Shown one piece after another: positions 11,015 through 21,639 of a stretch of 64,000 bases of DNA; position 1 is the first letter of the stretch, and each line of letters starts with the position of its first letter. A model generated the notes under the pieces. That model was not told the DNA's origin, did no database searches, and was given only the letters and a program-made list of their open reading frames with translations. Origin of the DNA: Antilocapra americana (taxonomy: Eukaryota; Chordata; Mammalia; Artiodactyla; Antilocapridae); assembly GCA_007570785.1 (NCBI GenBank), contig ML664161.1, forward strand, positions 10,710,895 through 10,774,894, written 5' to 3'. A program made the translations under genes and the position numbers.

Positions 11015-11782
11015 TTTTTACTAATTGTAAACAATGCAGCGATGAACATTGGGGTACACGTGTCTCTTTCAATTCTGGTTTCCTCGGTGTGTATGCCCAG
11101 CAGTGGGATTGCTGGGTCATATGGCAGGTCTGTTTGCAGTTTTTTAAGGAATCTCCACACTTTTTTCCATAGTGGCTGTTCATCGTTGCATTGTTTACAA
11201 TAGCCAGGACATGGAAGCAACCTAGATGCCCATCAACTGACGAATGGATAAGAAAGCTGTGGTACATATACACAATGGAATATTACTCAGCATTAAAAAA
11301 AAATTCATTTGAATCAGTTCTGCTCAGGTGGACGGAACTGGAGCCTATTATCCAGAGTGAAGTAAGCCAGAAGGAAAAACAACAATACAGTATACTAATG
11401 CATATATATGGAATTTAGAAAGATGGTAACGAGAACCCAGCATGCGAGACAGCGAAAGGAATGCAGATGTATAGAACAGACTCGTGGACTCTGTGGAAGA
11501 GGGCAAGGGTGGGATGATATGGGAGAATGGCATTGAAACATGTTAAGTATCATATGTGAAATCAATCACCAGCCCAGGATTGTTGCTCGGGGCTGCTGCA
11601 CCGAGATTTCCCTGGGGGAGGGAGTCGGGAGGGAGGAGGGAGGGGGGTTCTGGAGGGGGAGCATATGTACACCCATGGCGATATCATGTCATTGTATGGC
11701 AAAACCAATAATAAAAAAAAAAAAAACTAAATAAAATGAATCCACTGCATCGTGGGGAAAAAAAATTTGTTTTTACTAATTG
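11015..11782 (+). mobile_element. Young ruminant L1 3' end with inverted 5' part (twin-priming insertion)
   Basis: Positions 11028-11178 are L1 ORF2 3' sequence in antisense. Positions 11177-11726 are L1 in sense, through the end of ORF2 and the G-rich 3' UTR to an A tail (11713-11726). The two parts overlap in L1 coordinates: 11024-11048 and 11177-11201 form 25-bp inverted arms with one mismatch. Perfect 13-bp direct repeats TTTTTACTAATTG at 11015-11027 and 11770-11782 bound the insertion. Between the first A tail and the right repeat lies about 30 bp of non-L1 sequence and a second A run, compatible with a short 3' transduction. The structure fits twin priming during target-primed reverse transcription. 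Confidence 0.85.
11191..11418 (+). pseudogene. L1 ORF2 C-terminal fragment
   Basis: The frame encodes the very C-terminus of L1 ORF2p, with the family signature segments ARTWKQPRCPSTDEWI, KLWYIYTMEYYSALKKN, ELEPIIQSEVSQKEK and terminal HIYGI. The endonuclease and reverse-transcriptase domains are absent, because the copy is 5' truncated and its upstream part is inverted. The antisense partner in the inverted part (minus strand, about 11030-11178) encodes the immediately preceding ORF2 segment, including [16 protein letters not shown] and [15 protein letters not shown]. Not functional. Confidence 0.88.
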
Positions 11783-12789
11783 GCCTTTAAAGGTTTTTTT
11801 TTTTTAGTTTAAATACATTGTAGCAATGAATGAATATTATCAGAAGAGAGCTATTATGACATTAACTACAAAGACAATGCCTAGCACATAGTCCAGTGTA
11901 TGAACAAATGAATAAGAGATAGAGAATGTTTCCTTGATGTAGACTGCTAAAAGATGTCATTTTGACCAAGGATCCTAGTCAACGATATTATTTTCCTAAT
12001 ATCATGGCTCTTTGCTTAAATTATCTGGATGAATGCCTCAATTTGTCAATGTATCTTGACTATGTAAACATAGAACCTTAGAACATTTTCTTTTAATCTT
12101 GGGAGATCTAGGGTAAAATATTGATGGGGTAAACAAATTTAAAGCACTAAATAAAGAATTGTGTTATTCCAGAGAATAATCCTTTTTTGACTTTTGGTAA
12201 ATAGTTACTGCTGCTTCTTAAAAGTCACATTCAGAAAACCCAAGGCAAGTGCTGAGAAATATTTATTGTCAGTCCTTCTTATACCTGCTTGGGTACCACC
12301 TGGCACTGAGCAGGAATAATTATGTCCTCATGAATCAGCTGGAGTAGATCATTTTTTAAATTATCATCCTTTTTTAAAAAAAGGCATTTTGAAAATCTAA
12401 GGTTCTGTGATTTTTTTTAACTATCAATTATTACTCAGTTAATTACTAATTGGCCAGTATAAGAGGGGAGGTACAAATTCATGTTACACAATATGCTCAG
12501 GTAAGGTAGTGAAGTGAGCAGGGGTATGTCAGTCCCCAGGGAAAGCAGTAGCTGCTTCTAAGCTCTGATAGGTCACATATAAAACTGCAGCACAAGTATC
12601 TCCTGCTCATATGATTGCTTCAGAGAAGCTGAAGCTTTGAGTTTTTATGGAAACTCTCATCTCCCAATCTTTAAATATGGAAAATTATTTCATGTGTTTT
12701 TAAAACCACTATGATCAAAGCAAATGAACTACAGGAAGATACATAATATAGATGAAGCTTAGCAATACAATAAATATAAGATAAAATTC
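11783..12789. other. Intergenic DNA, nothing recognised
   Basis: No gene or clear repeat. Several poly-T and poly-A runs and TAATTA-like motifs occur at 12350-12470, without a recognisable element. Confidence 0.45.
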
Positions 12790-13085
12790 CAAAATATTTC
12801 ATATTGCCTTTTTAACTTTTTGTAGAGTTAAAGTTATAAAAATATACTTTAATGGATACATACATGTGCAATAAAACTCTAGAAAAAGGAGAATGATGAA
12901 CACAAGTGATACAGAATGGTAATTATATTTGCCGGAGGAAGGAAAGGACTACATTAGTAGATACATGTAATTAAAATCCTGTTTTATGGATTGAATGGAG
13001 AGTTCCTGAGTGCTATTACGTTATTAAAAATAAAATATGAATAAATGAACATGTGAACTTACTCATAAACTTATAAGGATAATGT
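12790..13085 (+). mobile_element. Possible old L1 3' UTR remnant
   Basis: The order of a GAATGGTAATTATATTTGCC segment, a GGAGGAAGGAAAGGACTAC purine-rich piece and a terminal TTATTAAAAATAAAATATG resembles the sense 3' UTR of old mammalian L1 families. Divergence is high and the edges are not defined. Confidence 0.35.
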
Positions 13086-13149
13086 GTCATAAGAAAAAGG
13101 TCAAATTCTTTTCATATTTAGTCTAATTAAAAAATGTATTAGACCAAAC

Positions 13150-14483
13150 TAAAGAAAGGCAATGCCAAAGAATGCTCAAACTACCTCACAATTGCACTCA
13201 TCTCACACACTAGTGAAGTAATGCTCAAAATTCTCCAAGCCAGGCTTCAGCAACACATGAACCGTGAACTTCCAGATGTTCAAGCTGATTTTAGAAAAGG
13301 CAGAGGAACCAGAGATCAAATTGCCAACACGCGCTGGATCATCAAAAAAGCAAGAGAGTTCCAGAAAAACATCTATGTCTGCTTTATTGACTATGCCAAA
13401 GCCTTTGACTGTGTGGATCACAACAAACTGCAGAAAATTCTTAAAGAGATGGGAATACCAGACCACCTTACCTGTCTCTTGAGAAACTTGTATGCAGCTC
13501 AGGAAGCAGTAGTTAGAACTGAACATGGAACAACAGACTGGTTCCAAATAGGAAAAGGAGTACGTCAAGGCTGTATATTGTCACCCTGCTTATTTAACTT
13601 ATATTCAGATTGCATCATGAAAAACACTGGGTTGGAAGATTCCTGCACAAGCAGGAATCAAGATTGACAGGAGAAATATCAATAACCTCAGATATGCAGA
13701 TGACACCACCCTTATGGCAGAAAGTGAAGAGGAACTAAAGAGCCTCTTGATGAAAATGAAAAAGGAGAGAGAAAAAGTTGACTTAAAGCTCAACATTCAG
13801 AAAAATAAGTTCATGGCAACTGGTCCCATCACTTCATGGAAAATAGATGGGGAAACAGTGGAAACAGTGTCAAACTTTATTTTGGGGGGGACTCCAAAAT
13901 CACTGCAGATGGTGACTGCAGCCATGAAATTAAAAGGCGCTTACTCCTTCAAAGGAAAGTTGTGACAAACCTAGATAGCATATTAAAAAGCAGAGACATT
14001 ACTCAGCCAACAAAGGTCCGTCTAGTCAAGGCTATGGTTTTTCCAGTAGTCATGTATGAATGTGAGAGTTGGACTGTGAAGAAAGCGAGCACCAAAGAAT
14101 TGATGCTTTTGAACTGTGGTGTTGGAGAAGACTCCTGAGAGTCCTTTGGATGGCCAGAAAATCCAACCAGTCCATCCTAAAAGTGATCAGTCCTAGGTGT
14201 TCATTGGAAGGACTGATGTTGAAGCTGAAACTCCAATACTTTGGCCACCTCATGTGAAGAGCTGACTCATTGGAAAAGACCCTGATGCTGAGAAGGATTG
14301 GGGGCAGGAGGTGAAGGGGACGACAGAGGATGAGATGGCTGGATGGCATCACTGACTCGATGGACATAGGTTTGGGTAAACTCTGGAAGTTGTTAATGGA
14401 CAGGGAGGCCTGGCGTGCTGCGATTCATGGGGTCGCAAAGAGTCGGACATGACTGATCGACTGAATTGAACTGAACTGAACTG
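13150..14483 (+). mobile_element. BovB LINE, 5' truncated 3' half
   Basis: The copy begins inside the reverse-transcriptase region (AAGAAAGGCAATGCCAAAGA) and continues to the 3' end with GGAGGCCTGGCGTGCTGCGA and a tail of CTGAACTGAACTGAACTG. It covers about 1.33 kb. The bases AAACTAAA occur at 13146-13153 and 14484-14491 and could be a short target-site duplication that partly overlaps element sequence; this is uncertain. BovB is an RTE-clade non-LTR retrotransposon abundant in ruminants. Confidence 0.95.
13152..14257 (+). pseudogene. BovB reverse transcriptase remnant, frameshifted
   Basis: RT motif A (FIDYAKAFDCVDH) and motif B (GVRQGCILSPCLFNLY) lie in the frame of 13221-13667. Motif C, YADD at 13693-13704, is in a different frame because of a frameshift near 13640-13670. 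A second frameshift occurs in the G run near 13885-13892 and a third near 14085-14095, after which the BovB C-terminal segment (RIDAFELWCWRRLLR) continues in yet another frame. The catalytic YADD aspartates survive but no continuous protein can be made. The N-terminal endonuclease is missing. Confidence 0.92.
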
Positions 14484-14491
14484 AAACTAAA

Positions 14492-15092
14492 TACATGTAT
14501 TGTTGGATATACCAGTGAACCTAGTCTTGGTACTACCAATTCTCAACCTAAGAGAAAAACCACGCTAGCAAGATGATTATTATGTAGGTGAGAAGTTAAT
14601 ATGAAAGATCAACAGTAGTTTAATAGAATGACTAAAGAAAGGTCACAAAATAATATCTGAATATTTGCCAAATTAACGTATAGGCAGTCAGCACCAGATA
14701 ATGAATTAGATTCATCTCTTGATGTTTGGCAAGATGTATGTATGAGGTATACGAACTGAGTCTTAATGTATAGGTAGGTGGTTTATATGTAGGAATTTGA
14801 CATGATCAAACCCTCCTGTTGAAAAATAAAGCCATCTGGATATTGAAATAGATATATAGATAGATATATATTTAAACTTTCTCTTACTCCATTGCCATAT
14901 ATATAATTTTTTTTAAAAACTCCCTATACTTCAGAAAGCAGTTATGAATATAAGAATTAATTCTCAAAATAAGAGTTTGAACTTCATGGTTATAGTCATT
15001 AAAGTAAATATAGGAATAGTCAGTGTCAATATTGTTATTACATTGAAATGATCAGTGAAATTCCTATTTGTTGCTTTTTTTTTTTTTAACTC
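14492..15092. other. AT-rich intergenic DNA with a short (GATA)-like tract
   Basis: No gene or named repeat is recognised. A GATATATAGATAGATATATA tract is at about 14850-14869 and a poly-T run at 15076-15088. Confidence 0.5.
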
Positions 15093-15283
15093 AGTGCTAT
15101 TGGTGGCTCAAGTGGTAAAGAATCCTCCTGCAATGCAGGAGACCTGGGTTCGATCCCTGGGTTGAGAAGATTTCCTGGAGGAGGGCATGGCGGCCCACTC
15201 CAGTATTCTTGCCTGGACAGAGGAGCCTGGTGGGTCCCCCAGTCCATGGGGCCACAAGGAGTCAGACAAAACTGAGTGACTAG
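15093..15283 (+). mobile_element. Bov-tA SINE
   Basis: The tRNA-like head is slightly damaged at its start (GCTATTGGTGGCTCAAGTGG) but the B-box region GGGTTCGATCCCTGGGTTG is excellent. The Bov-A body and 3' end (GGAGTCAGACAAAACTGAGT) follow. A poly-T run lies just upstream. Confidence 0.92.
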
Positions 15284-15856
15284 GTACAGGTTTCAATATT
15301 TCCTAATATCACTCTGTTCTGCTCACTGTTTTATAGATTCAGGACGCAGATTAACTGTCCAGGTTGGATACAGAATGTACAGTATGTCTATAGTTGTATT
15401 GAAAAGTCATTCTAAATATCACTTATTACTCCTGCTTCTCTATTAAAATGATGAATTCAAACAGTAGGAGGCCAAAGTAAATTGATTAAAAAGTTCACAT
15501 TTAAAAAATATGTTAGACTAAAATTCACATATAATTTATTCTTTATTTGTGATCTGTTATTGATTAATCTTGAATCTGACATATTGATTAGCATAACAGT
15601 AGGTACTCAATAGACAGTAACCAAATAAATTGGAGGCTTGGCTTTTTTATTTTTTAGTTGATCCTCAAAACAACTTGATACAAACCACAAATCTTTATGG
15701 ATAAATATAAGCACATATGCTATTCCTATAGAATATGTATATATAAATTTATGTATCTACATGCACAGAGTATTCTCTATAGCTTTTGATTTTTCACTTT
15801 CAAGGGATATTAACATTATCATAGAACAGATACATTAATAAGAAAAGGAAGACGAG

Positions 15857-16251
15857 AGAGTGAAGTGAAGTAAGCCAGAAGGAAAAACAACAATACAGTA
15901 TACTAACGCATATATATGGAATTTAGAAAGATGGTAACGATAACCTTGTATGTGAGACAGCAAAAGAGACGCAGATGTATAGAACTGTCTTTTGGACTCT
16001 ATGAGAGAGGACGAGGGTGGGATGATATGGGAGAACGGCATTGAAACATGTAAATTATCATATGTGGAATGAATCACCAACCAATTTTTGATGCATGCTA
16101 CAGGGTGCTCAGGGCTTTTGCACTGGGATGACCCAAAGGGATGGAATTGGGAAGGAGGTGGGAGTGGGGTTCTGGAAGTGGAGCACATGAATCCTCATGG
16201 TATATTCATGTCAATGTATGGCAAAACCAACACAATAATATAAAGAAAAAA
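15857..16251 (+). mobile_element. Ruminant L1 3' end, 5' truncated
   Basis: It starts within the last codons of ORF2 (GAAGTAAGCCAGAAGGAAAA) and runs through the 3' UTR (GGTGGGATGATATGGGAGAA, GGCAAAACCAACACAATA) to an A-rich tail. It shares its layout with the copies at 11.2-11.7 kb and at 16.4-16.6 kb but is more diverged (no poly-G-rich core), so it is probably an older subfamily. The 117-codon minus-strand frame is an antisense shadow. Confidence 0.88.
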
Positions 16252-16394
16252 GTTTCCTGAATTTGTTACAATAAAAAAAAAGAGAAAAATCAAAATAGAA
16301 GTAATTCTGCCCCTCATACTAGATAATATTTACTTTTTATGTTCTATACAATGTGCAAATGCTTTGAAATTTTTTTCACTTGAAAGCAGTAATC

Positions 16395-16635
16395 TTTTTT
16401 TTTTTTTTTAATTGTTTTTGCCATACATTGTCATGATATCACCATGGGTTTACATATGCTTCCCCTCCGGGTCCCCCCTCCCTCCTCCCTCCCCGCCGGG
16501 AAATCTCGCTGCACCAGTCCCGAGCATCAATCCTGGGCTGGCGATTGATTAGACACATGACAATTAACATGCTTCAATGCCCTTCTCCCATATCATCCCA
16601 CCCTTACCCTCATCCACAAAGTCTTTGTGGATGAG
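16395..16635 (-). mobile_element. Ruminant L1 3' UTR, severely truncated, ending in a palindrome
   Basis: On the minus strand the sequence is the end of the young L1 3' UTR: the plus strand shows poly-T (16395-16409), then GCCATACATTGTCATGATAT, the C-rich antisense core and CATATCATCCCACCCTTACC. Its 5' edge, at the right, is a 13-bp inverted repeat with a 1-nt spacer (16609-16621 and 16623-16635). No target-site duplication was found. Confidence 0.88.
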
Positions 16636-17324
16636 TGTTTAGGCATTTAAGTTCCTAGGAATACAGCTTATAGGAACAAACATATGTCATAAACATTAAG
16701 GGGGAGAATTTATGTAACTCATTAAGATACCAATCTACAAATATCAAGTTAAAGCCCTCCATAATATGAGTGAAGTTGTAAAAGTGATCTCTTCTCTCAT
16801 TTTGCATAATCCTCTGTTTTAAAATAGCATATAAACAGTTTCAAAATTCCCAGGAGTGCTCTAAATACTGTAAAGTGGTTTCTCCATACTAGTTTATCTG
16901 ATGCCTCACTCAATGAGGCTTTCAGTTTCAACTCCATCAAGTCACAAAAAAAATTACTGTGTCAAAAACAAGCCACAAAATATAAATAAATTTTCTTTCC
17001 TTCAAAATCTGTTTCCTCTTAAATTATAAACTTGGTAAACTTGATTTTACTCAGTTTCTAGTTATGTTTGTCACATTTATATTGTGCTTCATAACTTACA
17101 GCCATTTCTAAATTATCCATAACGTGCTGTTATCATTGTCTACCTCAGAGATGTACCCAGCAAGCAAATCTTTCTGTCTGATAACTCATTTTTATCTTGG
17201 CTGAAAGGTTCTAACAATGCTTGTAGGTCTCCTCTCTTAGTGAATAGGGTCTTCCAATTTATAATCATCTCTGACTCTCCAGATCTTAATATCAGAACTG
17301 TACTACAAATTAGTATGCATCAGT
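16636..17324. other. Intergenic DNA, nothing recognised
   Basis: No gene, RNA gene or identifiable repeat is visible in this AT-rich stretch. Confidence 0.5.
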
Positions 17325-17430
17325 TTTCATCTGTTAAAGGCCAGGAAACTGCAATTCAGAGTGATTTGCTTAAGATTTTGAAGCCAATAAAGAGCAAAAT
17401 TTGGAGAGGAACCTAGGTTTCCCAGATCTT
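17325..17430 (-). mobile_element. MIR-like remnant
   Basis: The plus strand has the antisense MIR order: a CATCTGTTAAAGGCCAGGAAACTG segment, a CAGAGTGATTTGCTTAAG part, and GGAACCTAGGTTTCCCAG in place of the antisense tRNA B-box region. Diverged. Confidence 0.5.
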
Positions 17431-17559
17431 GATAGAGACATCTATGCTGCCTAGTTACAAAAGACTGTTGATTTCATTGATATTAAAAGTGTTTCTGTGA
17501 CTGTGGACTGTCTCTGTCAAAATTTATTATGATTTTTTTCTGCAAATTAAAAATCAAAG

Positions 17560-17760
17560 TCAGCAGAGTCTGGTCAATGGAGCAATACACTGAAGTTAGA
17601 TTTGGGTTCAAATCCTGGATAGCTTCTTGCTAACACTGTGTCCTTAGAAATGATATAATTATCCTGAATTTACTTATTTGCAAAGGAGAAGATTAAATGA
17701 CATAACTAAAGGACTTAGCTAAGACAATTATTGGCACTTAAACTCAAAGTAATAGCCCTT
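17560..17760 (+). mobile_element. MIR-like remnant
   Basis: The plus strand shows GATTTGGGTTCAAATCCTGG (tRNA B-box region of MIR), then ACACTGTGTCCTTAG, a CAAAGGAGAAGATTAAATGA part and a degenerate 3' portion. Diverged but the order is right. Confidence 0.55.
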
Positions 17761-17809
17761 ATTCTGTAAAATAGTAAATAAATAAAAATGTGGGAAAGGG
17801 GGGATTAGC

Positions 17810-17915
17810 TATCAGACTGTATCCTGGCCTGGTTCTTCATATCACTAACTGCTGTGTGACCTTGAACAACTCTTACTGTCTGGATATTGTTTTCCTCATT
17901 GGTTAAACAGATATA
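17810..17915 (+). mobile_element. MIR-like remnant
   Basis: The core reads CTAACTGCTGTGTGACCTTG, AACAACTCTTACTGTCTGGA and TTTTCCTCATTGGTTAAACA, as in the central MIR domain. A second, weaker candidate of the same orientation lies at about 18155-18260. The run of three or four MIR-like remnants in under 1 kb suggests an old, undisturbed stretch. Confidence 0.55.
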
Positions 17916-18775
17916 AAACCATATTACAGAATCCATATAAAGATAAATGATTCATGGAGAGGTCCTTTCAGCAGAGAGCCTGGAGGTCATGGAGATAACT
18001 TTTGAATTCCTGAACCAAGAAATTAGAGGTATAAAAAAGTCTAAGAATAGGTGACAAGTGAAAGTGTGGCAAGGTTAACTTAGAGACTGGGCAAAGATAA
18101 AGGAAGCCTGGGGCTAGTCTTCCATCTTAGAAGATGTAATAAAAAGAAAGATCCCAGGGTTTGAAAGCTTGGACTATAATTTCTCCTCTACCACTAATTT
18201 GGTTGGAGCCCTAAAATTATCATGTAACTTCTCTGATCTTCAAAGCCCTATCTGCTTAATGAAAATGTGAAACTGGATGGCATGTAACTGGTCACCTCCG
18301 GCGCTATGGCTGTATGTGTCCATACATCAGTTGACAGTATCATAAAATATATTCCCCTAGATACTTAATATTTTTAATATTCTACTTTTAGGTTTTTAGG
18401 GTAAGGAATGTTTTAGGGTAAGGAAATGAAATATTCCCATATGGAATTCTGTATATGTCATCTACCTCCTAAAAGTTTACAAAAGAAGAAATTCTTGGAT
18501 TATTAAACATCTAGAAAATACAGCACCGAAGAGAAACTACTAACCCCTCAATTCCCAAATTTAGTAGCCTCCATGGAACTTGTATAATCACTTTTATAAG
18601 TGTTGCATTGGACAATGTAAGAGCTTTGGAAAATAGTCAAATGTAAGAGATTTTTATCATAATCATCTTTGTCATCAACATCACTCCTACCACCACAACC
18701 ATCATTATCAACATCAACATTTATACTGTCTTGCATTTATGAACACCACTTTTATCTATAAATTGAAAAATGTAT
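17916..18775. other. Intergenic DNA, one weak MIR candidate
   Basis: No gene is seen. A weak MIR-like segment is at 18155-18260. At 18650-18725 there is a CAT/CAA-rich low-complexity stretch that produces a spurious Asp-rich frame on the minus strand. Confidence 0.45.
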
Positions 18776-18993
18776 TGTTGTTGTTGTTGTTGTTTAGTGG
18801 CTATGTCCAATTATTTGGTGATTTCATGGAATGTAGCCTGCCAGGCTCCCCTGTCCATGGGATTTCCCAAGCAAGAATATCAGAGAGGGTTACCATTTTC
18901 CTTCTCTAGGAGCTCTTCTCAACCCAGGGATTAAACTCACGTCTCCTACATTGGCAGGCGGATTCTTTACCACTGAGCCACCAGGGAAGCCCT
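18776..18993 (-). mobile_element. Bov-tA SINE with (TTG)n tail
   Basis: The plus strand starts with (TTG)n at 18776-18796, then the antisense Bov-A body (GTAGCCTGCCAGGCTCCCCT, GGGATTTCCCAAGCAAGAAT) and the antisense tRNA-like head ending CCACTGAGCCACCAGGGAAG. Quite diverged. Confidence 0.9.
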
Positions 18994-19148
18994 CAAATGG
19001 ATTGTGACATGTAAAATTTTGGGCACTTACAGACTAAAATAGCATTTGGAAAATATGTCCCCTACACCCCAGAAAGCTGAATGTTGATTTTGGACTTCAA
19101 TATTCACTTGGCTCAAATGTAGAATTCAAATATTCTTAGGTAATGATA

Positions 19149-19282
19149 TTTGCACTCATCTCACATACTAGTAAAGTAATGCTCAAAATTCTCCAAGCCA
19201 GGCTTCATCAATATGTGAACTGTGAACTTCAGATGTTCAACCTGGTTTTAGAAAAGGCAGAGGAACCAGAGATCAAATTGCC
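19149..19282 (+). mobile_element. Internal BovB fragment, cut at both ends
   Basis: The 134 bp match only the segment between BovB GCACTCATCTCACATACTAG and GAGGAACCAGAGATCAAATT, that is, part of the reverse-transcriptase domain upstream of motif A. The same segment is present at 13190-13324 in the larger copy. No BovB 3' tail follows, which is unusual because BovB insertions normally keep their 3' end. Confidence 0.88.
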
Positions 19283-20547
19283 CATCATTATTTGACCTGC
19301 AGTGTATCTGAATCTGCAGGGCAATAGGCCTTGTTGTTAGCCATTCACTTCAGTGACTTAATAGCCTGCAGCTTTCAAGACCCTGTAACTTATACACTAG
19401 GAAGTGCCCTGGAGCCAGGGAAATTCAAGTTCAACTTGAAGGATACTTTTAGAGTCACCGGGTGGCCTTGCATGTGATCTATAGTTAGTAAAACATGGAG
19501 GGTTCAGGCCAAGTACACATGCTCATTATTTCTGCTGTTCTGGAGCAGTGACTCTGACACCATTTGAAAGAACAAAAGCAGTGAGTTCTGTCTGAGAGCC
19601 ACTTGACCTTTTCAACTCTACTTGACCTCCACTCTGTTCACAGGTCCTAAGTGGAAAAAGTGTGCCTGAAAGTGCTGTTGTCTACAGCAGCATTTTATTT
19701 TGAGATCACTGACCAGTCACATTTCCACCCAAAAGGGTGACCTCTGCCTTCTTTGAGAAGACTTTCAGTAGGGCACAGGGCAACATTGCCACATCGGTTC
19801 CCATCTGTATTCTAGACAAGTTGGCAAGTGTATGAAATTAGCTAATGCAATCAGCGATTGGGGCTTGAGTTTCAAATACGCCTAGAAACTAGTTCTAAAG
19901 TAGGCTTTCAGCACAGGGGGAAAAAATTTAGGCTTTAGCTTCATAGCTATGGGAATAAAATTTAGTCTTGGACAGATTTTGAATAGATTCATTTCTGGAT
20001 CTTCAAGTCTCCTCAGTCTTCACCACTGAATATTTTCATCAAATATAAACAACTAGTTTTCACTTTCAAACTTCAACATCTCTAGGATCTTACACAATGA
20101 GAACTATATGCCCAGCTATTAAGCACTCATCATTTAAGGTCCATGGACTTTTATGGGGACAAAAATCATAGCTTAGGATGTACTACTAGAACAGATGTTT
20201 CTAATTTCTTTACTTTGCAGAACTAAACCTACGTGCACATATAAATATGAGAAACTGAACTCACTATTCTTGCACTTGTCATTTTCTTTTTTAAAAATCA
20301 AACAGACTTTTCTGCTACTGGTTTACACCCACACTCTCCCGCATCTATTCTTTCACCCTATTTCATGTATGTGGAAAATGTTTCCATCTTTCACAACTAA
20401 AGACTACTCTTTCCTCTCTTGGAAATCCCTTTCCCTCTAGACTGGCTTTTGATCATGCTGCCTTGAAATGTCCTGTGGAGTAAAGGGAATAGATAAAAAG
20501 AAAAATGAGTAAACATTTGTCCCAAGTCCAGTCGTACTGCCCAATTG
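19283..20547. other. Intergenic DNA with somewhat higher complexity, nothing recognised
   Basis: No gene or named repeat. The part 19300-19800 is less AT-rich than its surroundings, contains no long reading frame, and is not recognised as a repeat. Confidence 0.45.
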
Positions 20548-20760
20548 CAGTCTCCATAGTGAAAGTCACTCAGCCGTGTCCGACTCTTTGTGACCCCATG
20601 GACTATACAGTCCATGGAATTCTCCAGGCCAGAATACTGGAGTGAGTAGCCATTCCTTTCTCCAGGGGATCTTCCTGACCCAGGAATCGAACAGGGATCT
20701 CCCACATTGCAGGCAGATTCTTTACCAGCTAAGCCACCAGGGAAACCCTCAGTCTCCATA
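20548..20760 (-). mobile_element. Bov-tA SINE with target-site duplication
   Basis: A complete minus-strand Bov-tA occupies about 20559-20749: the plus strand shows AGTCACTCAGCCGTGTCCGA, the antisense Bov-A body and the antisense tRNA-like head (TTTACCAGCTAAGCCACCAG). Perfect 11-bp direct repeats CAGTCTCCATA at 20548-20558 and 20750-20760 flank it. The 146-codon minus-strand frame is SINE plus flank readthrough. Confidence 0.95.
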
Positions 20761-21639
20761 AAAACATTGCAAAGTGTGTAATGCTGCCTGTGTCTAATTG
20801 TTTTTTCTCTTTCCAGATGTAACTTTATAGAGAGCAAAATTTTTTCTCCTCAGATTTTAACCCATTTTAAAAACTTGGTTTTTTTGCATGTTCTGTAAGA
20901 GCTTGAGCATGAAGGAAAGGCTTAATAACCATAAAATAAAAATAGCAGGTTCCTACAAAAGAAATGTAACCTTGCTACATTTTTTCTTGCTTTAACTGAA
21001 AGCAAGGTTGTGCCCTCTGTTAGCTGAAAATCCACCAGGATCCCTTAGTCTTTTATTATTTTCTACCTAGAGGGGGAGATTATTTTTTTCCACATCTCTG
21101 ATGACATTTTCAAAATAATCCTTGTTCTATAATAACCTCTTTGGGGAGAAGGAAAGAATGCAATTTATGACATCCCCATGATTATCATGTGGCAAATTTG
21201 CCCTTCATATTCAACAATGACATTGTTTTTAAGCCAAAATCTAGAGCTAGATCCTCTAAAGCAAAGATCGCTTGCCCTGGTTTCTCCCTCACATGGAAAA
21301 TCATGCCTAGCCTTGCTTAGTTGATGGTTTCTAGATAACAGAGTGAAGGCAGATTTCTCTTCTTTTTCCTTCATAGCTGGATCTGCCATTTTTACACAAT
21401 GCTGATAAATTCTGTATTCACATATGTACCAAAAGTTTTTGTTTTAGCATCAAGTCATTTAAAAATAAAAAAGATAAACAAATAAATACATATCCTAACT
21501 TTCAAATGTATGAGACAGTTTTTTAAGATGGTTAAGGATACATTTAAATATCCACTAGTATTTGAGCATAATTTGGAGCTCAAGAATGGGGATGCCAAAT
21601 GCTACCAGTTATACATTTACATAGTTGAGAGGTGTAAAT
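20761..21639. other. Intergenic DNA, nothing recognised
   Basis: No gene or clear repeat. A 74-codon minus-strand frame at 21165-21389 has no recognisable domain. Confidence 0.5.

Noticed and set aside
18650..18736. Asp-rich short protein on the minus strand
   Set aside because: It comes from a CAT/CAA low-complexity tract and has no other gene-like feature.
20397..20837. 146-codon open frame on the minus strand
   Set aside because: Its middle is a Bov-tA SINE with target-site duplication, and the ends are flank. SINE-derived phrases like those in other Bov-tA frames are obvious.
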